The notes beneath the pieces are model-generated. The model saw only the letters and a program-made list of their open reading frames with translations, did not search any database and was not told the DNA's origin. A stretch of DNA of 64,000 nucleotides from Anopheles merus (Eukaryota; Arthropoda; Insecta; Diptera; Culicidae): positions 92,725 through 156,724 of the forward strand of contig NW_024427619.1 of the NCBI RefSeq assembly GCF_017562075.2, written 5' to 3'. The stretch's first letter is position 1. Each line of letters begins with the position of its first letter. The position numbers and the translations under genes were made by a program. Positions 33,028 through 44,030 of the stretch are shown piece after piece.

Positions 33028-33495
33028 CGATTAACGACATCACGGCTTTGGGAGAACGGTATGGTCACATGTACATTGGATCATGTTCCTGTTGAATTTT
33101 TAATAGATTCAGGTGCGTCTGTGAATACCGTTACGGAGGAAGTATGGAAAACATTACAAGAATTCAAAGCAGATATTCACGATATCACGTACGACTGTAA
33201 CAAGAATATAACTGCGTATGCGAGCAAACAACCCATAAAAATAATTCTTAAATTTAAATCATTAGTAACAGTTAACGAAAATAAGCCAACGGTATATGCG
33301 GAATTCTTTGTAGTGCAGAATAGCAACAAATCATTGTTAGGCAAAACTACTGCCGAGCAGTTAAAAGTGTTAAAAGTAGGTTTAGAGGTACAGAATTTAG
33401 AAGAAAAAATACAACCTTTTCCAAAATTTCCAAATATTCAGATCAGATTATCCATTAATAAGGCAATACCCCCAAAAAAAAAAATCGTATATTAG
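33028..33495 (+). CDS. pol: Gypsy1 protease (start of pol)
   Basis: This is the retroviral-type aspartic protease that processes Gag and Pol. The active site is FLIDSGASVNTV at about 33100. The pol frame opens at 33028 after a stop, and the first ATG is 33061. No ATG-based start is needed if the upstream mini-intron is spliced. The frame ends at TAG 33493 only because of an A11 run at about 33474-33484; with one A fewer it would continue into RT. So protease and RT very probably belong to one polyprotein. Confidence 0.85.
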   Translation, partial: RLTTSRLWENGMVTCTLDHVPVEFLIDSGASVNTVTEEVWKTLQEFKADIHDITYDCNKNITAYASKQPIKIILKFKSLVTVNENKPTVYAEFFVVQNSNKSLLGKTTAEQLKVLKVGLEVQNLEEKIQPFPKFPNIQIRLSINKAIPPKKKIVY

Positions 33496-33496
33496 A

Positions 33497-36064
33497 GTTC
33501 CAATTGCGTTAGAAAAAAAAGTAGACCGTAAAATTCAAAACATGCTTGATTCTGACATAATTGAACCAGTCTTAGGCCCTCCGGAATGGATATCCCCAAT
33601 GGTAGTAGTACCAAAGGGAAAAGATGATATAAGAATTTGTATCAATATGAAATATCCAAACCAAGCTATCCAACGCGAACATTTTCCGTTACCAGTCATT
33701 GAAACATTGTTAAACAAGTTACGTGGATGCAAAATATTTTCTAAACTCGATATTACTTCGGCATATCACCACATTGAACTTCACCCAGACTCAAGAGTAG
33801 TTACCACTTTCATGACTAGCAAAGGGCTTATGCGTTTCAAGAGATTAATGTTTGGAATTAATTGTGCACCAGAAATATTCCAAAGAATTATGACTCAAAT
33901 GTTAATAGGAATAGATGGAGTGGTAATTTACATTGACGATATAGTTGTAGCAGGTGAAAATAAAACAGAACATGATAAACGCTTAAGGCAAGTGTTAGGA
34001 GTCTTAAAACAAAATAACGCAACCTTGAATAAGGAGAAATGTGTAATTAGTGTTGACAGTTTAGAAATACTTGGGTACAAGATATGTTCGTCAGGAATTG
34101 CACCCGCTGAAGATAAAGTAGAAGCCATTAAGAATTTTAGAAAACCAGCAACAAGGGAGGAAGCTAGAAGTTTCTTAGGTTTGGTAAACTTTGTAGGGCA
34201 ATTTATACATCATCTATCGAGTAGGTCAGAACCTCTACGTAAGTTTATTAGAGGAGAAGTAGAGACATTTGGCAAAGAGCAGGAAACAGCTTTTGATGAC
34301 CTGCGTACAGAGTTGTCCAACAATGTTCGTGAATTGGGGTTCTATAAGCCCGAGGATGAGACAGAATTATATGTTGACGCATCTCCATCGGGATTAGGAG
34401 CTGTTCTTACCCAGAGAGATAAGGAAGGAAAATCTCGCATTATAAGTTTCGCGTCAAAGGGTCTAACGAAAACAGAAAGAGTCTATCCTCAAACTCAAAG
34501 GGAAGCTTTAGCAGTTGTATGGGCAGTGGAAAAATTTTATCCATACTTGTTTGGGATAAAGTTTACAATTTTCACCGACCATAAGACGTTAGAATACATT
34601 TTTGAAGGAAAACACCAAAATGGTAAACGGGCATGTTCAAGAGCGGAAGGTTGGGCTTTGAGATTACAACCATACAACTTTGTAGTTAAATACATTCCCG
34701 GAAACTGTAATATTTCTGATAGTTTATCGAGATTGGGATCAAATTGGGATATCAACAAACCATTTGACGAAGCTTCAGAGCATTACGTCTATACTATTGA
34801 CAATGAATACGAGGCGATAACATTAAGCGAAATCAGGTCAGAAACAGCACAAGATGAGACAATGAAGAAAGTTGTCAAAGCTATAGAAAATCAGACATGG
34901 GGCCCAAACTTGGCACATTATCAGGCGTTCAGCAAAGAACTAGGAATTATACAAGGTATGGTTGTGAGAGATGACAGGATAGTTTTACCAGGAAAGCTGA
35001 GACAAAAAGCATTACATATAGCTCATGCAGGACACCCAGGAGAGGTAACAATGAAAAGAAAATTACGAGAGAAAATGTGGTGGCCATTTATGGACAGGGA
35101 AATAGAGTCGTACGTCAAAACGTGTAGTGGATGTGCAGCAGTAAGGAAAATGGGCACAGCAGAACCAATGATACGGAAAGAAATGCCTGAACGACCATGG
35201 CAAGACATAGCAGTAGATTTTTTTACGGTAAAAGAATTTGGAACGTTCCTGGTACTAGCTGATTATTATAGTAGATTTTTAAAAATTGTGGAAATGAAAA
35301 ACATTACAGCAAGTAAAACTATTGAAGCTATAGAAACGATATGCAAAGATCAAACATTCCCCGAATCGATCAGGTGTGACAATGGGCCTCCATTTAGTAG
35401 TGAAGAGTTTAGATCGTATTGCAAAACAAAAGATATAAAGATAGTACATTCAATTCCCTATTGGCCCCAAATGAACGGACTAGTAGAGCGAAATAATAGA
35501 GGAATACTAAGAACATTAAGAATTGCAAAAGCACAAAACAGTGATTGGCGTAAAGCTATTGAAGAGTATGAACATATGTACAATACTACACCACATTCCA
35601 TAACAGGTAAAGCCCCCCTAGAATTATTAAATGGAAGGCCAGTTAAGGGACTATTACCATCATTAAAAACAGCAACAGATTGGAACCGCGACAAAGATGT
35701 GAAAGAGAGAGATGCGATACGGAAAATGAAAGGAAAAATCTATGCGGATGAGAAGAGACGATCCAAACCTTCTGACATTGAAGTAGGAGATATAGTTCAA
35801 ATATGGAACTATCACCAAGGAAAGGCAGAGCCAAAATATGGAACTGAAAGATTTAGAGTCATAAAAAGGGTTGGAAACGATACTATAGTAGTAAGTAATG
35901 AAGGAGTTAAATATCGCCGGCCTGTTGCACACTTATATAAGATTCCCCTGGTAGAAGCGATAAAAACAAAGAATTCACAAAATAGTAAACAAAAAGATGG
36001 TAACCAAAGTGTAGGTAAACGTCCAATACGAGTTCGAAGAATTCCAAATAGGCTAAAGGATTAA
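33497..36064 (+). CDS. pol: Gypsy1 RT, RNase H and integrase
   Basis: An open frame of about 850 codons that continues protease homology in the next frame. RT: SPMVVVPKG, FSKLDITSAYHHIEL and catalytic YIDD at about 33930. RNase H: LYVDASPSGLGAVL, QREALAVVWAVEKF, FTDHKTLEYIF. Integrase: zinc finger with HIAHAGHPG and CSGCAAV, catalytic Asp in IAVDFF, Asp in IRCDNGPPF and Glu in NGLVERNNR, then a GPY/F-like C-terminus (YRRPVAHLYKI). No internal stop, and all catalytic residues are present. It ends at TAA 36062, 90 nt before the polypurine tract. Confidence 0.93.
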   Translation, partial: VPIALEKKVDRKIQNMLDSDIIEPVLGPPEWISPMVVVPKGKDDIRICINMKYPNQAIQREHFPLPVIETLLNKLRGCKIFSKLDITSAYHHIELHPDSRVVTTFMTSKGLMRFKRLMFGINCAPEIFQRIMTQMLIGIDGVVIYIDDIVVAGENKTEHDKRLRQVLGVLKQNNATLNKEKCVISVDSLEILGYKICSSGIAPAEDKVEAIKNFRKPATREEARSFLGLVNFVGQFIHHLSSRSEPLRKFIRGEVETFGKEQETAFDDLRTELSNNVRELGFYKPEDETELYVDASPSGLGAVLTQRDKEGKSRIISFASKGLTKTERVYPQTQREALAVVWAVEKFYPYLFGIKFTIFTDHKTLEYIFEGKHQNGKRACSRAEGWALRLQPYNFVVKYIPGNCNISDSLSRLGSNWDINKPFDEASEHYVYTIDNEYEAITLSEIRSETAQDETMKKVVKAIENQTWGPNLAHYQAFSKELGIIQGMVVRDDRIVLPGKLRQKALHIAHAGHPGEVTMKRKLREKMWWPFMDREIESYVKTCSGCAAVRKMGTAEPMIRKEMPERPWQDIAVDFFTVKEFGTFLVLADYYSRFLKIVEMKNITASKTIEAIETICKDQTFPESIRCDNGPPFSSEEFRSYCKTKDIKIVHSIPYWPQMNGLVERNNRGILRTLRIAKAQNSDWRKAIEEYEHMYNTTPHSITGKAPLELLNGRPVKGLLPSLKTATDWNRDKDVKERDAIRKMKGKIYADEKRRSKPSDIEVGDIVQIWNYHQGKAEPKYGTERFRVIKRVGNDTIVVSNEGVKYRRPVAHLYKIPLVEAIKTKNSQNSKQKDGNQSVGKRPIRVRRIPNRLKD

Positions 36065-36153
36065 GATAATAGTTTTTTTTCTCTCTCGTATATCAATGTA
36101 AATATTAAAATACAATGTAAGTTTTGTAGTACTTTTGAAATTGGATTAACTTC

Positions 36154-36168
36154 AGAGGAGAAAAAGGA
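36154..36168 (+). promoter_or_regulatory. Gypsy1 polypurine tract
   Basis: An all-purine run, GAGGAGAAAAAGGA, ends directly at the 3' LTR, the expected place for plus-strand priming during reverse transcription. Confidence 0.88.
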
Positions 36169-36396
36169 TGTAGAGTTGCGTACAAGCAGTGTTGTATGCA
36201 AGAGAGAGAACAAACATAGAATGAGGGGAAGTGTGAGAACGTTGACTAAAAGAGAGGGAATTGTGGGAGAGAACATTGGTCACTGTTGGAAGTTATATAA
36301 AGAGAACGTTGGTGAGAATAGGGAGATGGTGAATAAACGGTGACGAGGAAACATCAACGATACCGTGTTTATCATTTAAAAGAGGAGGATTCTACA
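36169..36396 (+). repeat. Gypsy1 3' LTR
   Basis: 228 bp, base-for-base the same as the 5' LTR on reading, followed by ATCAG. Identity of LTRs indicates a very recent insertion. Confidence 0.95.
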
Positions 36397-36401
36397 ATCA
36401 G

Positions 36402-36750
36402 GTGGGGGATAAGGGCCTTTGAGGGACTTAACGTCATTTTAAAACCGTTAAACAATGGTTTCCGCACACAAAGCATAGAAAATAGAAAAGATTTCTTTGT
36501 TTCTAGGTGCGATTTTGTGTTTCTTTTGATTTTATAAAAAAATAGATATATTAATAAAAGATTTTATGATTTGTTTCTGCACGAAAATCATGTGAGTAAG
36601 AGTTCGAATCTCACGTAAATTGTCCATGCGGCTCGCAGATAATAAGGAATTATTGTTAAAATTGCAAAAATTAACTATTTTTTGTTTTTATCATCAAAAA
36701 TGACGAAAACATAATGAATTATAAAATAAATTCATGGAATAACACAAAAT
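36402..36750. other. Unassigned AT-rich segment
   Basis: I see no gene or recognisable element between Gypsy1 and the SINE. With the stretch left of 29710 it formed the empty target site of Gypsy1. Confidence 0.4.
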
Positions 36751-36954
36751 CTTCTTCTTCTTTGGCGCAACAACCGCTGTCGGTCAAGGCCTGCCAGTAC
36801 CCACTAGTAAAGTGAGCTTGGCTTTCAGTGACTTATTGTTACCATAGCAGGATAGTCAGTTCTGCGTATAGGAGCACGGTCTATTCGGGACTTGAACCCA
36901 TGACGGGCATGTTGTTACGTCGTACAAGTTAACGACTGTACCACCAGACCGGCT
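36751..36954 (-). mobile_element. SINE200-like tRNA-derived SINE
   Basis: Read on the minus strand it starts AGCCGGTCTGGTGGTACAGT (A-box-like, plus-strand 36935-36946). The B box GGTTCAAGTCC is at 36888-36898. It then has a body with GACTGACTATCCTGCTATGG and GGCCTTGACCGACAGCGG, and ends in AAGAAG repeats (plus-strand CTTCTTCTTC at 36751). This matches my memory of SINE200 from Anopheles. SINEs are transcribed by RNA polymerase III and depend on LINE proteins to move. No target duplication was evident. Confidence 0.85.
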
Positions 36955-37072
36955 CAAGGTAGTAATGTTATAACACACTTTAATCCATGTTTTAATGTTA
37001 AATAAGAACTCGTAAAGTTAAAAATATATTTTTAAGAATATTTAATCAAAAAATGAGGTAGATAGATTATAT
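36955..37072. other. AT-rich left flank of Gypsy2
   Basis: It contains no gene. Its last bases (GATTATAT) do not match the bases right of Gypsy2 (CTGTC), so no target duplication is seen. Confidence 0.5.
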
Positions 37073-37340
37073 TGTAACGTCCGGATTAATATCGTCCACT
37101 GTGCACTCAACCCAAACCCCGAACGCAGCAGTATAAACGCATTATACCTTGACCGCTGGAGCCCAGTGTGCTAGATGAACTGTCATAGAATAAAGCTCTC
37201 TTCTTGGCGCGACATTGAACTGAACAGCCGTAAGCCACTGATTTCTGCGTATAATTATTTGTGTGCTCTTCCGAATTGTGCTAAATTTTATAAAAACGGC
37301 CAATTACCTTCCGCCAACCGTAAAACGCTTGGTCATTACA
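37073..37340 (+). repeat. Gypsy2 5' LTR
   Basis: A 268-bp LTR with AATAAA at 37189-37194. It differs from the 3' LTR at many sites, consistent with greater age than Gypsy1. The sequence right after it, TCTCAGAAGTGGGA, is the likely primer-binding site. Confidence 0.9.
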
Positions 37341-37446
37341 TCTCAGAAGTGGGATTACCAACAAAAATCGCCTGCAAGCCGCCTAACCAGCCTGTATCCG
37401 TGTGTACCTGTGTACGTGTGTGTATTACACAACGCCATTTTCCATC

Positions 37447-38319
37447 ATGCTGAGGAAAAAAGAACTTCGTCGGGCGCTTATAGAGGCCGGCATCGACGTG
37501 CCGGATACCGCTACCGTCACACAATTCCGACAGCTTTATGCCTCCTTCGAGCCGGTCGCTCGTTCCCCCCGTGCGCCGCCGACCATCACCTCAGCGACGA
37601 CACCGGCTCCCGCTTGTGCAAACCACCAAGAGGCCGCCATTTTGTGCCTTCCACATGACAATGGCGACGCTGATTTTGCGCATCATGAAAATGTTGCGAA
37701 CGCTGCCGCTTCGATGAAATATACCACTGATGTCGTTTCCACCCTTCCTTCTGCCCATGGTGTGGCCGCTGCCCTTCCTCGCGGCCCTGACGACATCGAG
37801 GCCCATTTTGAGAAGGTGCGACAGCAACAGCATCTGGCTGAATTACGCCAAAAGGTGCACCAACTTGAAACGCCGCAGCCAGCCGCCCTTTGCGTAAAGG
37901 ACTTTGAAGCTTTCATCAAGCCACTCGACGCCGATAAGAACCCCAATGTCATCCGTTGGTTCCGCGACTTGGCGCGTCTCTTCGCACTTTACCGAGTGCG
38001 CGATGCAGATAAATTTTTCTTCACCCTTCGGCTTCTCACCGGCATAGCCGCGAACGTCGCAAAAGAACTTGTTGTCACCACTTATGATGAGTTGAAGGGG
38101 AATCGATTGGGGCCCCAGGAATCCACCCTGCATTACTTGTTTGACATGCAGCGCATCGCAGGCCAAGCCCGTATCACCGATTCAGAACTGATCCCGATCG
38201 TCATAAACGACTTGGGAAGCCCGTCAATTACGTCGAGTCTGCATTTCATGCCTCTTACGATGGACGACTTTCGGAAGAAACTTAAACTTTTCGAATCTTG
38301 CCGTCATCTGCCCATGTGA
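37447..38319 (+). pseudogene. Gypsy2 gag, N-terminal part
   Basis: ATG 37447 (MLRKKELRRALIEAG) begins about 100 nt after the LTR. The first 150 residues are Ala/Pro-rich with a coiled segment. The capsid-like part includes VIRWFRDLARLFALY and FFFTLRLLTG. The frame is intact until about 38316, where LINE sequence starts. The lost part of gag resumes beyond the insert with zinc knuckles at about 39015-39140 (CFNCSRFG, then CFQTGHVYRNC), which also contain a stop. Gag would form particles if it were whole. Confidence 0.82.
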
Positions 38320-38936
38320 ATCTTGAATCTTGCCCATGTGCGTCAAGTCGATCGTCTGTACCATCGTAAGTTCGTGCCTGGAGTACTGCTGTCCGATCTG
38401 GTGCCCGCTTGGCGTTGGTGACATCAATCGCCTCGAAGCCATTCAACGGAGACTCACCAGGTACGCGGTTCGACTCCTTCCATGGCAATCCCACCACGCT
38501 CGGCCCTCCTACCATCACCGGTGTCTGCTTCTCGGACTTGAACCACTCTGCTCTCGACGTAAAAATGCCCAATGCCTTTTCATATTCCGGCTCCTTAACG
38601 GAGAGATCGATTCCCCGGCATTACTAGCCAGCATCAATTTGTTCGCTCCGTGTCGGATTCGTAGATCCAATTTCCATCTCCGTGTACCGCGTACCCGCAA
38701 CAACCATAGCCAGGGACACCCCATTACACGTATGTCCCTCGAGTTAAATGAAGTGTTAGATTTGTTCGATTTTAGTATGTCTACATCTACTTTCAAGGAG
38801 AAATTGCGTCTACGTCACACTTAATGTTAGCTTATAACTAGAGGTCTATTTATATGCTCCTTAATTTAATTATAAGGTTGCCGATTAGACACGATGGTCC
38901 GTCGGTTGTGTATGAAATAAATAAATAAATAAATAT
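38320..38936 (+). mobile_element. 5'-truncated LINE 3' end inside Gypsy2 gag
   Basis: An open stretch (38330-38824) encodes the RT thumb and C-terminus of a CR1-like LINE: SSCLEYCCPIW, INRLEAIQRRLTRYAV and the terminal FKEKLRLRHT. A short 3' untranslated region and an AAATAAATAAAT tail (about 38915-38933) follow, and Gypsy2 gag homology continues right after. Loss of the 5' part is the usual result of incomplete target-primed reverse transcription. The left border is set only approximately because AATCTTG repeats occur there. Confidence 0.82.
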
Positions 38937-39207
38937 TTTCACCATCAAGCCCCCTTCCGCCGATGTTCGGGCCCCAATGAACAGCCGTATGGAACGGTCC
39001 CAACCGTCGCAGGAACCTGTCCGCTGCTTCAACTGCTCCCGATTTGGAAACCTTCAGAGTGCCTGCTCCAAGCCGAAGCGCCCACCCGGCGGATGATTCC
39101 GCTGTTTCCAGACTGGGCACGTCTACCGTAATTGCCATGAACGTCGGGCCAACGCCACTGTTGAGGGCAAAACTAGTTCGGACGAAGCTCTCGCCACACA
39201 TCAAGAG

Positions 39208-40092
39208 GTGAGTTTGACATTTTTACACCCTTCTATTAAGCGTACCACCCTTCCCTGCGTTCGTTCCCTTCTCGACACAGGAAGTCCTGTGAGCTTCATT
39301 AGCGACACGATAGTACCAGTTAAGATGCTAGGACCTCTTTCCGTTACCGAATACTGCACTATGTTTCAGGGACCACTTTACTCTCGAGGAAAAATCGATT
39401 GTACTATCCGATTCAAGAATCATTCCGTTCGACACTCTTTTATTATATTACATGGAATTGCGTGGCCAGTCATTATCGGTCGCGATTCACTTAATTCTCT
39501 TAACATCTCTCTTACTTATTCATCTTTTTCAAAATCATGTAATACTAAAACCCCGTTGATGGAACTCGAAGAAGTTGATACAAATCTTCCAGAAAAATTA
39601 GAAGATACTATTAGGAGTATTTGCTCGCTCGATGTAATCGAAGCCGAAAATGAACTGGATTTAGGAGATACTCTATCCTTAGAGCAGCGTAGCGTAGCAT
39701 ACCTCAAATATATTTCAAACACTAAACCACTCGTACATCCAATGAAGATCAATCTTACCCATAATACACCGATATTCACTAAGCCGCGTAGACTTTCTTA
39801 TGGCGAAAGACAACAGGTGAAACAAATCGTTGATAAACTCCTAGCGGAAAACATCATCCGCCCTACCAATTCTCCTTATGCTTCCGCATTAGTTCTCGTT
39901 AGGAAAAAGAGCGGCGAGGTCGTTCGTACCCCCTCAACAAAATTACCGTTCGGGATAATTACCCCCTACCCCTCATCGAGACTTGTTTGGAGCATCTGTG
40001 TGGGAAAAGATTCTTTAGTTTGCTGGACTTTAAAAGCGGTTTCCACCAGGTCCCAAAGAGTGAAGAAGCCATCCCTTACACTTCTTTTGTAA
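39208..40092 (+). pseudogene. Gypsy2 protease and RT N-terminus
   Basis: The protease active site SLLDTGSPVSFIS is at about 39270. A linker leads to the RT start (IFTKPRRLSYGERQQVKQIV, ENIIRPTNSPYASALVLVRKKSGEV, to about 39920). After that codon the RT block with the conserved Cys-x-Asp-Tyr-Arg is missing and the frame shifts. The rest of this frame is meaningless, while the true RT continues one frame over. A deletion of about 20 nt would explain both. Confidence 0.85.
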
Positions 40093-40640
40093 CCCCCGAT
40101 GGTCAATTTGAATATTTGAAAATGCCCTTCGGTCTCCGCAACGCCCCTTCCGAATTCCAACGTTTTATCAATTCTATTTTAAGAGAATTTATTGATGATG
40201 GCAGAGTAGTCGTCTATCTTGATGACATCATCATCGCTTCCACCGATCTTAACTCACATCTTAGCACTCTTCGATCCGTCTTAGAAAAAATTAAACAGAA
40301 CAATTTGGAACTCCGTCTTGATAAGTGTAAATTTGCTCACGAAGAAATAGAATACTTGGGCTACAAAGCTAATTTCAATGGGATTCAACATAGCGATCGG
40401 CATATTCAAGCGCTTACCAATTACCCTATGCCCACTAACCTGAAGCAGCTTAGGCGCTGCCTCGGGTTGTTTTCATATTTCCGACGCTTTGTTCCCTCCT
40501 TCTCTTGCATAGCCAAACCTATGACAAAACTACTTCCGAAGGACGAAGCATTTAATTTCGATTCAACTTGCGTACATGCTTTTGAAACCCTACGTGACAA
40601 ACTTGTTCATTCCCCTGTTCTTTCCATCTTCGACCTATAG
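39950..40640 (+). pseudogene. Gypsy2 RT
   Basis: The continuation of RT carries NKITVRDNYPLPLIE, FSLLDFKSGFHQV, FGLRNAPSEFQRF and catalytic VVYLDDIIIAS at about 40215. The thumb and connection follow (LGYKANFNGIQ, LGLFSYFRRFVPSF). TAG at 40638 stops the frame at the start of RNase H, with homology continuing in frame afterward. Confidence 0.87.
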
Positions 40641-41617
40641 CGGGAAACCGAATTACATTGTGACGCGAGTTCTTCTGGTTTTGGTGCCATACTCCTTCAA
40701 AAACAAGACGACAATAAATTACACCCTGTCGCTTACTTTTCCAAAACCACTTCAAAAGACGAGTACAAGTTAAACAGTTATGAACTTGAGACGCTTTCCA
40801 TCATTTACGCTCTTAAGCGCTTCCACGCATATGTTCATGGGCTCCCCATTAAAATAGTTACTGATTGCAACTCCCTGGTTGAGACCCTTAAGAACCGTAA
40901 TGCTTCCGCTAAGATTACCAGGTGGTCCTTGTTTCTGGAAAATTACGATTATACCATCTGTCATCGCTCAGGTACCTCTATGCCCCATGTCGACGCACTG
41001 AGTCGCTCGGAAGCTGTGGGTGCCATCGGTGAGATCGACCTTGACTTCCAGCTTCAAGTAGCTCAGACACGTGACCCATCTATCGAAGCTCTTAAACATC
41101 GGTTAGAATCAGAAGAAGTTGACGGATTCTTACTTCAAGATGGGCTGGTCTATCGCGACATCCCTGATGGTCAACCTCAATTGTATGACCCTTCGGAAAT
41201 GGTCGACAACATAATTAGACACACTCACGAGCGAATTGGCCTCCTAGGCATTAACAAAACCTTTAGCAAAATTAGTCAGCATTACTGGTTCCCCTATATG
41301 AAGCCCACCATTGACAAATTCATTAAGAACTGCCTCAAGTGTATCGTTTATTCTGCACCTCATCATACTAATGCCCGAACTATGTACAGCATCCCCAAAG
41401 AACCTCTGCCCTTCGATACAATCCATATCGATCACTTAGGTCCACTGCCTAGTTCCCCTTTACGCAAGAAGTACATACTTGTTGTTATCGATGCTTTCAC
41501 TAAATTAACCAAACTTTACCCAACCTCCTCAACTAATGCAAAAGAAGTGTGTTCTGCCCTTTCCCAATACATGTCTTACTCCCTGCAACCGCCCAAAGCG
41601 GATTGTTAGCGATCGTG
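40641..41617 (+). pseudogene. Gypsy2 RNase H and integrase N-terminus
   Basis: It is in frame with RT after one stop. RNase H: LHCDASSSGFGAIL, ELETLSIIYALKRF, IVTDCNSLVET. Integrase: an HHCC finger in which one His of the usual pair appears as Leu (HTHERIGLLGINKT) with CLKC, then catalytic Asp in IHIDHLGPLP. A frameshift near 41580 precedes RPKRIVSDRAT with the second Asp. Gypsy3 begins at 41623, after the duplicated CTACT. Confidence 0.87.
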
Positions 41618-41622
41618 CTACT

Positions 41623-41922
41623 TTTTATGTTGTTGTTGACTTATACTTTATTTTAACAAACATATATATAAAAAACGATCAAATGATAAAAGAAAAAGGA
41701 ATACGGTGCCGCGCGCGCTAGCCACGTCTATTGAGATATACCACGTCTGGTGCAGATAAGATCCCGAGTGTTCGTTACATCGCAGGATCCCCGATCGTAA
41801 TGGATCATGCAGAGAGAGAGAGAAAGAGAAAGAGACGACTATATTCGCTATACATCGAATGCTGTCAGTTCCCGGAAAGCATCGAGTGTGCGAAGAGGCT
41901 GCAGTCTCGGCGGACTGCAACA
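41623..41922 (-). repeat. Gypsy3 3' LTR
   Basis: 300 bp. Read on the minus strand it starts TGTTGCAG and ends CATAAAA. It differs from the 5' LTR by a roughly 13-nt insertion near CACGTCTATTGAG and a few substitutions and GA-run length changes. The adjacent polypurine tract reads GGGGGAGA on the minus strand. Confidence 0.92.
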
Positions 41923-41932
41923 TCTCCCCCGG

Positions 41933-44030
41933 CTAAATGAGCTGATAGGCTCCGAGCCAACGCGGAAGTCTTATTACTCCAGAAGACCTGCGTGGCAAAT
42001 CTATCAGGCGCTGGTCGGTCCTACCTTCGTGACGGTTGTCAAGGTCGGCAGGAGGTAGCGAGCTGGATGTCGTCAAAGGAACATCCATCGGGGTCGTCGC
42101 TGCTAGTGATGAATAAGCGGGCGATGACCGTGTAAGCGCTGTTGGCTCGCTTACGATTGGTTCCAGCTCCGGCTGGGTTGGCTCTGGTCGGGAAGAAGAA
42201 GAAGACCATTCCTCTAACAGTACATCAAGCGGCAGCTGATGTCCCTCAGGTGCACGGGCTACCGCACGACGCCTGATTTGGTTTATGTGGCGCCGAAGTA
42301 AACGTCCATCACTCGCAATGACGCCATACATAACGCGTCCACAGCTACGAACGATCTTTCCCGGTATCCACTTCCATGAGTTTCTATAGAAAGATTTTGT
42401 AGAAACGAGATCGCCAGGTTGAAAACTTCGCACTGAAATAAATGAGGAAGGAGATAGTGAGTGTGATGATGGGGGCCGCAACAGCTCCAGTGCTGTCCTG
42501 ATGGGGCGGCCGAACATTTCCTCAGCTGGAGATTTCTGCTGGCTCAACTGCGCGTTTGGTGTCGATCGGTACGTCATGAGAAACAATTCCAGGGCCTCAT
42601 CAATGGACGTCTCGTCGCTCTGGATCTTCCGCAGTGTTCGTTTCAGCGTATCGACGAACCGCTCCGCCTGTCCATTTGATTGCGGATGGAACGGTGCTGT
42701 CGTGATGTGCTCGATCCCGCTGCTGTTGCAAAACTCCGCAAACAAGGCGCTGGTAAATTGCGGACCGTGGTCGCTAACTAACGTTTCAGGCATACCGAAG
42801 CGAGCGAAAATGTTCCGTAACATGGAGATGGTGGCAGATGTTGTTGTACTCGTAGTTTTGTAGATTTCAGGCCACTTGGAGAAAGCGTCAACTACCACTA
42901 AAAAGTAATACCCTTCCAGGGGCCCAGCATAGTCCACGTGTACTCTACGCCAGGCGCCCGATGGTGTTGGCCATGTCGCTGGTGTTGCTCGAGGGGGTGC
43001 TTTGGCGGCTGCCACGTAGCTCACAATATTGTCGTCGATCATTGGCCAATACAGGTACTTTCTCGCAATCGCCTTCATTCTCTGCATCCCCGGATGACCC
43101 TTGTGCAGCTGCAGCAAACAACGGGAACGCAGTTTCTCCGGGATGACCACTCTCTCCCCGAAATGTATACACCCCTTAACGGTTGAGAGCGATTCTTTCC
43201 TATTGTGGTACCGTGCCAAATCTGCTCCGAATGAAACATCATGCGGCCATCCGTCCTGCACGTACTTATGGACTTTCCGGAGCAAGGGGTCAGTCTGCGT
43301 AGCTGTCTCAACGTCTCTAAAACATAAAAGAAATGAGCTAAGCGCATTAATGGCAACTGACCTTAAGTCGTTTTCTAACTCCAGGCTGGCGATGACGTAT
43401 TCAGCTTCAGGTTTGGCGTGATGATGTATGAGCCGAGATAACACATCGACGTTTCCAAATGAGCCTGTTGCTACATACTCGATGTCCATGTCATACAGCT
43501 GAAGAGTAAGTGCAAACCTCTGCAGCCGGTTTGCTGTGTATGTCGGAATTCCTTTCTTACTGCCAAATATGCGTACCAATGGTCGGTGGTCGGTCTGCAG
43601 TGTGAAATGACGACCGTATATCATGCGATGAAATTTGGTTACAGCGAAAATTATTGCCAGTCCTTCTCGGTCGATTTGGCTATAACCAATCTCCGCCTTG
43701 CTGAGTGCTCTGGATGCGTGTTGTACCACTTTTAGGGATCCGTCTGGGTATTTGTGGCATAGCGTTGCTCCTAAGCCAACTGATGATGCATCGGCGGACA
43801 CAACTATGTCGCGCGTTGGATCGTAGTGTGTGAGCAAGAGTTCCGTAGACAAGAGGGCTTTAAATTGGTCAAAAGCTTTCTGACATTCAGGTGTCCACTG
43901 GAACACACTTCCGGCTAGCAGCAACTTATCCAATGGGTAGCGCAAGTTACGCATGTTTGGGATAAACTTGGCATAACAATTTATCGCACCGATGAATGAT
44001 CGAACGCCTGTGACATCTTTTGGAGCTGGC
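41933..44030 (-). pseudogene. Gypsy3 RT end, RNase H and integrase
   Basis: From the frameshift at about 44030 the frame is open to 41933. The RT connection (VRSFIGAINCYAKFIPNM), RNase H (VVSADASSVGLGATL, QIDREGLAIIFAVTKF, QTDHRPLV) and integrase follow. The integrase keeps HKGHPG, catalytic Asp in VHVDYAGPL, Asp in LVSDHGPQF and Glu in NGQAERFVD. The Cys pair of its zinc finger is missing; the sequence there reads VSYVAAAKAPP, probably after a short in-frame deletion. The C-terminus is Ser/Pro-rich. Confidence 0.88.

Noticed and set aside
36064..36168. Possible env gene in Gypsy1
   Set aside because: Only about 100 bp separate the pol stop from the 3' LTR, so there is no room for an envelope gene.
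36751..36954. A functional tRNA gene
   Set aside because: A and B box-like sequences exist, but the body is about 200 bp, lacks a cloverleaf beyond the head and ends in AAGAAG repeats, which fits a SINE.
36740..36980. ATAACACA near both sides of the SINE as target duplication
   Set aside because: The right-hand copy lies about 20 bp away from the SINE border, so it does not flank the element directly.
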